Below, in pieces: positions 6,145 to 9,937 of a DNA stretch of 9,937 nucleotides. Position 1 is the first letter of the stretch. Each line of letters opens with the position of its first letter. A program made the position numbers and the translations under genes. The DNA is from Fidelibacterota bacterium 46_43 (GTDB lineage: Bacteria > Fidelibacterota > Fidelibacteria > Fidelibacterales > Fidelibacteraceae): NCBI GenBank assembly GCA_001509335.1, contig LGGY01000156.1:1-9937 (forward strand), read 5' to 3'. Below the pieces are notes generated by a model that saw only the letters and a list, made by a program, of their open reading frames with translations, did not search any database and was not told the DNA's origin.

Positions 6145-7362
6145 ATGATAAATCGACTGCAGCGAGAATTTTCACAGTACCCGCGCCAGTTCTGGCTGAT
6201 TTTCGTCGGCATGGCAATAGCCATGACAGGCTCAACCATGATCTGGCCGTTTTTGATGATATATGCCAGCGATAAGCTCTCGCTTTCACTGGCTGCAGCA
6301 GCCAGTTTGATGTCAATCAACGCGGTTACCGGTTTGGTCTCGGCGATCATAGCCGGCCCGATCGTCGATCGATTAGGGCGCAAATGGGTGATGGTGGTCA
6401 GCTTGATTGGTAACGGCGTGTGTTATGTCTTTCTTAACCAGGCATCCAGCTATCCCGTCTTTGCCCTGATCATGGGCATCAGTGGGGCTTTTTCACCGCT
6501 GTACCAGGTGGGCAGCGATGCCATGCTGGCGGATCTCTTCCCGGTGGGCAAGCGGGCGGATGCCTATGCCCTTTATCGAATGGCTCGGAACATTGGCGTG
6601 GCAGCAGGACCGGCGTTGGGCGGACTGGTTTTAGCACGCTCTTACAGCATAGGGCTCTTCAGTGCTGCAGCAGGTTATATTTTCTACGGCTTATTGCTGC
6701 TTTTATTTGCCCGGGAAACGCTGCCTGAAGGCATCAACACAGAAAGATCCAGCCTGGTCAGGCAATTAAGGGGCTATTGGCAGGCATTGACAGACAAAGC
6801 CTTTATGTCCCTGGTTGGGGCTTTTACACTTATTCAAATGACCGCTTCTTTGATGTGGGTGCTGCTGTCTGTGTATGTCAAGACAGAATACGGCATCCCG
6901 GAGCGTTTGTATGGATGGCTGCCAACCACCAATGCATTGATGGTGGTCTTTTTACAAGTTTTGATCACACGCAAAACCCGATCTTATCCTGAAGTGCGGG
7001 TGATGCGTTGGGGATCAGTTTTTTACATCTTTGCACCGCTTATCGTAGCTTTATCAACGGGATTTTGGGGATTCTGGTTGGCAATGGTGGTTATGACACT
7101 GGGAGAGCTGGTGGTGGTGCCGAGAACCAGCGCGTATGCTGCCAACCTCGCGCCAATTGACAAGCGAGGCCGTTACATGAGCCTGTATGGCTTGTCCTGG
7201 AATGTAGCCGTAGGGATCAGCCCGGTTTTGGGGGGATTTCTCAGCGACCGGATTTGTCACCAGGCACCATGGTGGGCAGGCGCTGTATTTGGCCTTCTGG
7301 CTGTGATCGCCTTTTGGACAATGAGCAAAAATTCATCAACTGAAGTTTCCACCCAATCTTAA
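6145..7362 (+). CDS. Major facilitator superfamily (MFS) transporter, drug-efflux type
   Basis: An integral inner-membrane protein of 405 aa with about 12 hydrophobic segments in two halves around a central loop (about residues 190-220). The MFS motif A is clear as GPIVDRLGRKWVMV (71-84), between segments 2 and 3. The arginine-containing RMARNIGVAAGPALGG (145-160) in segment 5 resembles the antiporter motif C region, and a motif-A-like remnant DKRGRYMSLYG (339-349) occurs in the second half. This points to a proton-coupled exporter of the multidrug-efflux/sugar-efflux branch; the substrate cannot be told from sequence. It is leaderless by promoter position and monocistronic. No obvious terminator follows before the next promoter, 12 bases after the stop, so read-through into the LuxR-HTH gene is possible. 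Confidence 0.88.
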   Translation: MINRLQREFSQYPRQFWLIFVGMAIAMTGSTMIWPFLMIYASDKLSLSLAAAASLMSINAVTGLVSAIIAGPIVDRLGRKWVMVVSLIGNGVCYVFLNQASSYPVFALIMGISGAFSPLYQVGSDAMLADLFPVGKRADAYALYRMARNIGVAAGPALGGLVLARSYSIGLFSAAAGYIFYGLLLLLFARETLPEGINTERSSLVRQLRGYWQALTDKAFMSLVGAFTLIQMTASLMWVLLSVYVKTEYGIPERLYGWLPTTNALMVVFLQVLITRKTRSYPEVRVMRWGSVFYIFAPLIVALSTGFWGFWLAMVVMTLGELVVVPRTSAYAANLAPIDKRGRYMSLYGLSWNVAVGISPVLGGFLSDRICHQAPWWAGAVFGLLAVIAFWTMSKNSSTEVSTQS

Positions 7363-7373
7363 CATTTAAACGC

Positions 7374-7403
7374 TTGACAAATCATCCCCTTATTGCGTAT
7401 GAT
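7374..7403 (+). promoter_or_regulatory. Near-consensus sigma70 promoter of the LuxR-HTH gene
   Basis: TTGACA (7374-7379), an 18-base spacer and TATGAT (7398-7403, five of six) make the best promoter in the window. The start would be near 7410, inside the palindrome at 7404-7419, leaving a leader of about 68 nt with the SD AGGAGGA at 7464-7470. Confidence 0.8.
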
Positions 7404-7419
7404 TAGAACATACGTTCTA
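7404..7419. promoter_or_regulatory. LexA-box-like operator (GAAC-N4-GTTC)
   Basis: TAGAAC-ATAC-GTTCTA is a perfect 6-bp-arm palindrome starting the base after the -10 box, so a bound repressor would block the start site. GAAC-N4-GTTC is the core of the LexA (SOS) box in Firmicutes and Actinobacteria. Its use by the host of this window is inference, since no lexA gene is visible here. Confidence 0.6.
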
Positions 7420-7477
7420 TTTATTGAAGAGCAAATTGTGGTGCACAAGCGCGCGGGGTCTACAGGAGGATTCCAGA

Positions 7478-7882
7478 ATGACAAGAGTTTTGATTTTCAA
7501 AGAGCCGGATGCCTTTGGCGTTGTAGAAATAAACGCCCCAATTGAGCGGATCATCCGGGCTGTTAATCAGGGTCGTTGGGAAGCGTATTTGCCCGATGCA
7601 AAAGGTCCTTTATTTGCCCGTAAGCAAGGTGATATTGTTGTGATCACCCGGAGTGCGCCTGTGCCGGAAGAAGACCTTCCCAAACTCAGCCGGCGGGAAC
7701 ACCAGGTTTTGGTGCTGCTGGGGGAGGGCTTGACTACTGCCCAAATCGCACTCAAGCTTGGTTTGCGTCCCCGAACCATCCGGGGCTATGTGGCGAATAT
7801 GAAGGCGCGCCTTGATGCGCACAATATCCAGCAGCTGGTCGCCCGAGCTGTGGCATTGGGGCTGTTCAAGCCGGAGTTGTGA
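7478..7882 (+). CDS. Small LuxR-type HTH transcriptional regulator
   Basis: A protein of 134 aa with a C-terminal LuxR/GerE helix-turn-helix. LSRREHQVLVLLGEGLTTAQ begins the domain at residue 70, and the recognition helix is in LGLRPRTIRGYVANMKARL (94-112). The first 65 residues are too short for a receiver domain and lack the phospho-acceptor aspartate pattern, so this is not a classical response regulator. They contain a short alpha/beta segment (VLIFKEPDAFGVVEINAP, then GDIVVITRSAP) of unknown role, perhaps for dimerisation. The start is ATG at 7478 with SD AGGAGGA seven bases away; a TTG/ATG-like start further up at 7424 has none. Transcription is from the strong promoter at 7374 with a LexA-like operator at its start site, so DNA-damage induction is the working prediction. 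Targets are unknown. Confidence 0.85.
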   Translation: MTRVLIFKEPDAFGVVEINAPIERIIRAVNQGRWEAYLPDAKGPLFARKQGDIVVITRSAPVPEEDLPKLSRREHQVLVLLGEGLTTAQIALKLGLRPRTIRGYVANMKARLDAHNIQQLVARAVALGLFKPEL

Positions 7883-7891
7883 AGGAGAAAG

Positions 7892-7961
7892 TGAATGGTG
7901 AATGGAGAATGGTGAATGGTGAGTGGTGAGTGGTGAGTGGTGAATGGTGACCCGTGACCCG
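7892..7961. repeat. Ten tandem heptamers (TGAATGG/TGAGTGG/TGACCCG)
   Basis: Ten consecutive 7-base units: TGAATGG twice, AGAATGG, TGAATGG, TGAGTGG three times, TGAATGG, TGACCCG twice. They start 10 bases after the LuxR-HTH stop. An 11-base stretch ATGGTGAGTGG (7916-7926) recurs inverted as CCACTCACCAT (8002-8012), so the RNA could fold back. Heptameric arrays of this sort occur as intergenic short tandem repeats in cyanobacteria and other phyla. No frame is preserved as protein. Confidence 0.85.
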
Positions 7962-8020
7962 TCCTGATTTTTATTTGTAACCAATTCCCACTCCCTAATC
8001 CCCACTCACCATCTTAAAAC

Positions 8021-8052
8021 CAAAAGAGGCTATCCCGTTTGAGATAGCCTCT
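8021..8052 (-). terminator. Terminator of the first ferredoxin gene, possibly bidirectional
   Basis: AGAGGCTATC (8025-8034) and GATAGCCTCT (8043-8052) are a perfect 10-bp stem with an 8-base loop. Read on the minus strand it is followed by TTTTGGTTTT, giving a good U-rich tail 29 bases after the ferredoxin stop. On the plus strand the tail is only CGGTTTG, so it would stop the LuxR-HTH transcript less well. Confidence 0.75.
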
Positions 8053-8080
8053 CGGTTTGTCAGTCAATTATTGAGGGAGA

Positions 8081-8275
8081 TTACTCTTCAACAATGATGA
8101 TCGCTTCTTCAGCGCATTCTTCGATTGATTGTCGAACTGCGTCCTCGTATTCTTCTGGTACAGGGTCAAGCAAAACTTCTGCAAAGGGCTCATTAGCCAG
8201 GCTGAATACCTCAGGGGCCAGACCTTCACAAATTCCGCAACCTAAGCACAAATCTTCATCAACAATAACTCTCAT
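8081..8275 (-). CDS. Single-[4Fe-4S] ferredoxin (copy 1)
   Basis: An acidic protein of 64 aa that carries electrons in the cytoplasm. Cluster ligands are C10, C13 and C16 (CLGCGIC) and a distant C54 in EECAEEAI. This is the 3+1 pattern of small monocluster ferredoxins such as that of Thermotoga maritima. Two family habits are missing: the proline usually after the fourth cysteine is alanine here, and the second-cluster/disulfide cysteines are absent (APEVF where CPDVF is common). ATG at 8275 is preferred over a TTG one codon upstream because AGGAGA lies seven bases before it. A TATAAT at 8290-8295 is too near the SD to be its natural promoter. By hand count about 40 of 64 residues match the second copy without gaps. 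The redox partner is not in the window. Confidence 0.9.
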   Translation of the reverse strand: MRVIVDEDLCLGCGICEGLAPEVFSLANEPFAEVLLDPVPEEYEDAVRQSIEECAEEAIIIVEE

Positions 8276-8515
8276 CAAACATTCTCCTAATTATATTTTT
8301 AACTTGGTCTTGATCGTACAAATGGTTTTACACCAGAAAGGTGTTCACTTTTTAAAAACTATTGATTTTTCTATGAAATGGTTTATAAGGTGAATCTATT
8401 TATAGACCCACGATTTAACCAATTATTGGGATCATAATTTCTGATAGCGTTGTTTTTAAACTGACACGCGTTGGAGGTTCAAAACCTGCCTGTAAATAAT
8501 CCCATTAGTAGAAAA

Positions 8516-8710
8516 TCAATCCTCCTCGATTATTATCGCTTCTGTGGCACATTCTTCAGCAGCTTCACGGACAGCGTCTTGAAGCTCTTCCGGAACTGGG
8601 TTAAGGATAACTTCTGTAAAGCCTTCATCGTTTATGCTGAAAACCTCTGGGACTAATGCCTCACATACGCCACAGTCTATGCACAGATCTTTATCAATAG
8701 TAACTTTCAT
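8516..8710 (-). CDS. Single-[4Fe-4S] ferredoxin (copy 2)
   Basis: A 64-aa paralogue of the neighbouring ferredoxin with the same ligand layout: C10, C13, C16 (CIDCGVC) and C54 in EECATEAI, again without the usual proline. No gaps are needed to align the two, so this looks like a tandem duplication with divergence. The ATG has the SD GGAGG seven bases upstream. A promoter with -10 TATAAT (8752-8757) and a weak TTGAAT (8777-8782) precedes it, with a Fur-like palindrome across the -35 and spacer; copy 1 has nothing similar. The copies are separated by 240 bases in which I see no clear terminator. An iron-regulated, possibly specialised electron carrier is the inference. Confidence 0.9.
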   Translation of the reverse strand: MKVTIDKDLCIDCGVCEALVPEVFSINDEGFTEVILNPVPEELQDAVREAAEECATEAIIIEED

Positions 8711-8751
8711 CAGGTAACCTCCATTAGATTATTTATTTGAAAATGCAAGTG

Positions 8752-8782
8752 ATTATACATCTTTTAAATGATTATCATTCAA
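8752..8782 (-). promoter_or_regulatory. Promoter of ferredoxin copy 2
   Basis: On the minus strand, TTGAAT (8777-8782), a 19-base spacer and TATAAT (8752-8757). The predicted start near 8745 leaves a leader of about 35 nt holding the SD GGAGG. The spacer is longer than ideal, which is compatible with a regulated promoter. Confidence 0.5.
8767..8779. promoter_or_regulatory. Fur-box-like palindrome
   Basis: AATGATTATCATT (AATGATAATCATT on the minus strand) has perfect 6-bp arms around a single base. It equals the central 13 bases of the classical 19-base Fur consensus GATAATGATAATCATTATC, with the outer three bases on each side not matching. It overlaps the -35 and spacer of the copy 2 ferredoxin promoter, where a repressor would act. 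Zur or PerR boxes share parts of this pattern. Confidence 0.5.
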
Positions 8783-8985
8783 CTTATGTATTGTTTACTT
8801 GAATTTTTTCCAGCGACATTATACCACAAGCAATAGAAATGAATAGTTATTTTTGGCATTTAAATCAGCGACGAATTAAATATGGATTATGACCAAAAAG
8901 AACGCTTTTCCAATTATTGGCGGGATTTATCGTCCACTCATCGCCGAAAGAATTTTTGATGGAATGCCATTGATGAAATTTACCG

Positions 8986-8991
8986 TATAAT
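8986..8991 (+). promoter_or_regulatory. -10 box for a leaderless phosphatase mRNA
   Basis: TATAAT is followed by eight bases (TCAAAGGG) and then the ATG at 9000. The only SD-like bases, AAAGGG, touch the start codon and could not function as an SD. There is no recognisable -35. Upstream, 8790-8985 is AT-rich with no gene I can support. Confidence 0.55.
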
Positions 8992-8999
8992 TCAAAGGG

Positions 9000-9521
9000 A
9001 TGAATGAGGAGATACCGATATTGCCTGATGACTTATTGACCTTGCTGCCTTATGGATTGGAAGGCGCAATTTACCGCAGCCCGCTGCCCTTCAGCCCGCT
9101 TTTTGACAGCCAGGGTCTTTTGCTGGATGCTTTTATCAAGCTTGGTGTGGACGCCGTGGTCATGCTCACGCCAAATCCAGAGGTTAAAAATTTGACCGGT
9201 CTTGATTTGATCAAGCGTTATCAGCAGCTTGGTTTTGATGTGATTTATACGCCCGTTCAGGATTTTTCGATTCCCCAAAAAGGTGCTTTCCAGGAGCCAG
9301 TGAAACGAATTCTGCGCGCAGCGAAATCTGGTCTGACATCAATAATTCACTGTCATGCAGGGCTGGGACGGACGGGTATGTTTGCTGCTTGTTTGGCAAA
9401 GGTCGTGTTCGGTCTGGATGGTGCGGAGGCATCTGATTGGGTGCGTTTGCATATCCCCCGTGCAATTGAAACCCCGGAACAACGGCGGTTTATTGAAGAA
9501 TTTGTTTATAAACGGGGTTAG
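9000..9521 (+). CDS. Dual-specificity / protein-tyrosine phosphatase-like protein
   Basis: A protein of 173 aa with the cysteine phosphatase P-loop HCHAGLGRTG (117-126): nucleophile C118, phosphate-binding R124. The likely general acid is D88 in PVQDFSIP. The downstream AIETPEQRRFIEEF (155-168) corresponds to the Q-loop region of cyclin-dependent kinase inhibitor 3 / DSP-type phosphatases. The catalytic residues are complete, so an active phosphatase on a phosphoprotein or small phosphate ester is likely. It is cytoplasmic, with no signal or membrane segment. The start at 9000 follows a TATAAT at leaderless distance. Its stop overlaps the stop of the convergent DUF4261-like gene by four bases. 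No kinase lies nearby to suggest the substrate. Confidence 0.88.
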   Translation: MNEEIPILPDDLLTLLPYGLEGAIYRSPLPFSPLFDSQGLLLDAFIKLGVDAVVMLTPNPEVKNLTGLDLIKRYQQLGFDVIYTPVQDFSIPQKGAFQEPVKRILRAAKSGLTSIIHCHAGLGRTGMFAACLAKVVFGLDGAEASDWVRLHIPRAIETPEQRRFIEEFVYKRG

Positions 9522-9937
9522 GACTTTGAAATGTCATCGGGGGTGCTCTTTTCGATTATTAGTGTACCGGATGGTCCCATCAGGAAATCTGCGCCTTCTG
9601 GTACTTCAGCAAACTTCAAGAACTGCCCCTGCTGTGCGATTTCCAGGGTGTCCCCGGCGGTAACAAAAACATCCTGTTCGTAGAGGTAATAAAAGATATT
9701 GATGAAGTGCTTGATGATTTGCGTCTCCTCTTCATCATCATGGATAAAATAAGCTAAATCCGGCACATCAAAGATGTGATGTCCCTTGGTGACCAGCCAG
9801 TAATTATCCTGATCCACATAGAATTTAACAGTGCCTACCCACAAATTTAGGGGAATGTCCTGTCTATAACTGCGGATGCTTTCAGGGCTGAGAGTGTCTG
9901 CCGGTGGGTGGGCTGTCCACGCGTTTTCGTTGACGAT
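9518..9937 (-). CDS. DUF4261-like protein, 3' part, runs off the window
   Basis: The frame is open from the right edge to TAA at 9518, so 139 C-terminal residues are visible and the true start lies outside. A TTG at 9844 is internal, not a start: upstream codons read SPESIRSYRQDIPLNLWVG without a stop. Recognisable pattern: LVTKGHHIFDVPDLAY, then a helical HFINIFYYLYEQDVFVTAGDTL and the ending FLMGPSGTLIIEK. This fits my memory of the DUF4261 domain, where a GM.xFG.PE-like segment, a helix and a GDT motif occur in this order. The family is functionally uncharacterised and sometimes found near stress or secretion genes. It overlaps the phosphatase gene tail-to-tail by four bases. Coding status is strong; family call moderate. 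Confidence 0.6.
   Translation of the reverse strand: MVNENAWTAHPPADTLSPESIRSYRQDIPLNLWVGTVKFYVDQDNYWLVTKGHHIFDVPDLAYFIHDDEEETQIIKHFINIFYYLYEQDVFVTAGDTLEIAQQGQFLKFAEVPEGADFLMGPSGTLIIEKSTPDDISKS

Noticed and set aside
6069..6383. Antisense frames under the MFS gene and similar ones under the peptidase (for example 1968-2360).
   Set aside because: They lie wholly or mostly opposite strongly supported genes, lack SD sites and give no recognisable product.
8281..8295. TATAAT and a 7-codon mini-ORF before ferredoxin copy 1.
   Set aside because: A start from this box would lie downstream of the ferredoxin's good SD, and seven codons carry no statistical weight.
8428..8503. A 76-base stretch with tRNA-like ends (GGGATCA ... 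TAATCCC) and an AGGTTCAAAACCT hairpin reminiscent of a T-arm.
   Set aside because: The T-arm-like hairpin is seven bases too far from the acceptor strand, no D-arm or proper anticodon arm forms, and the acceptor has a mismatch. Treated as chance or a very degraded relic.
8882..9007. A short frame MDYDQKERFSNYW... interrupted by TGA at 8957 and continuing to 9007, suggesting a broken small gene or recoding.
   Set aside because: Only 25 codons before the stop, no SD, and it lies upstream of the predicted leaderless start. No selenocysteine-type structure is visible.

Overview
The window looks like chromosomal DNA of a mesophilic, probably anaerobic bacterium with a Chloroflexota (Anaerolineae-like) flavour. 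That placement is inference: no marker gene is present. It rests on the mix of genes (oligoendopeptidase F, a YgjP-type metallopeptidase, small single-cluster ferredoxins, a short LuxR-HTH protein), moderate GC, TTG starts backed by strong Shine-Dalgarno (SD) sites, and several genes whose TATAAT box lies only 8-9 nt before the start codon, as expected for leaderless mRNAs. There is no transposase, integrase, CRISPR array, rRNA or convincing tRNA. The gene content is mostly housekeeping, and the interest lies in the intergenic DNA.

Layout. At 220-1149 (+) is a PHP-domain phosphoesterase, followed 48 bases later by an M3 oligoendopeptidase (1198-3000, +). A 365-base gap holds two strong C/G-rich palindromes, the second a good terminator. 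On the minus strand come a thioredoxin-type arsenate reductase (3366-3797) and a YgjP-like zinc metallopeptidase (3900-4574, start revised). A divergent promoter region with an 81-base inverted-repeat element leads to a DUF6506-like protein (4778-5095, +). Next is a possible leaderless 35-codon, cysteine-rich ORF (5164-5271) whose stop overlaps the start of an unrecognised 116-aa protein (5265-5615). The 529-base gap that follows contains a G/C hairpin and three tandem 59-base units. An MFS exporter (6145-7362) appears to be leaderless. Immediately after it, a near-consensus sigma70 promoter carries a GAAC-N4-GTTC palindrome (LexA-box type) and drives a 134-aa LuxR-HTH protein (7478-7882). Ten heptamer repeats and a strong stem-loop separate this gene from two paralogous minus-strand ferredoxins (8081-8275, 8516-8710). 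The second ferredoxin has a Fur-box-like palindrome in its promoter. A DSP/PTP-type phosphatase (9000-9521, +), also apparently leaderless, overlaps tail-to-tail with a DUF4261-like gene that runs off the right edge (9518-9937, -).

The genes do not form one pathway; most seem to be individually promoted. The strongest themes are (i) repeated use of leaderless initiation, including one candidate regulatory short ORF, and (ii) two candidate stress operators, LexA-like at 7404-7419 and Fur-like at 8767-8779. These suggest DNA-damage and iron control of the LuxR-HTH gene and of one ferredoxin. Both are predictions from motif and position only.
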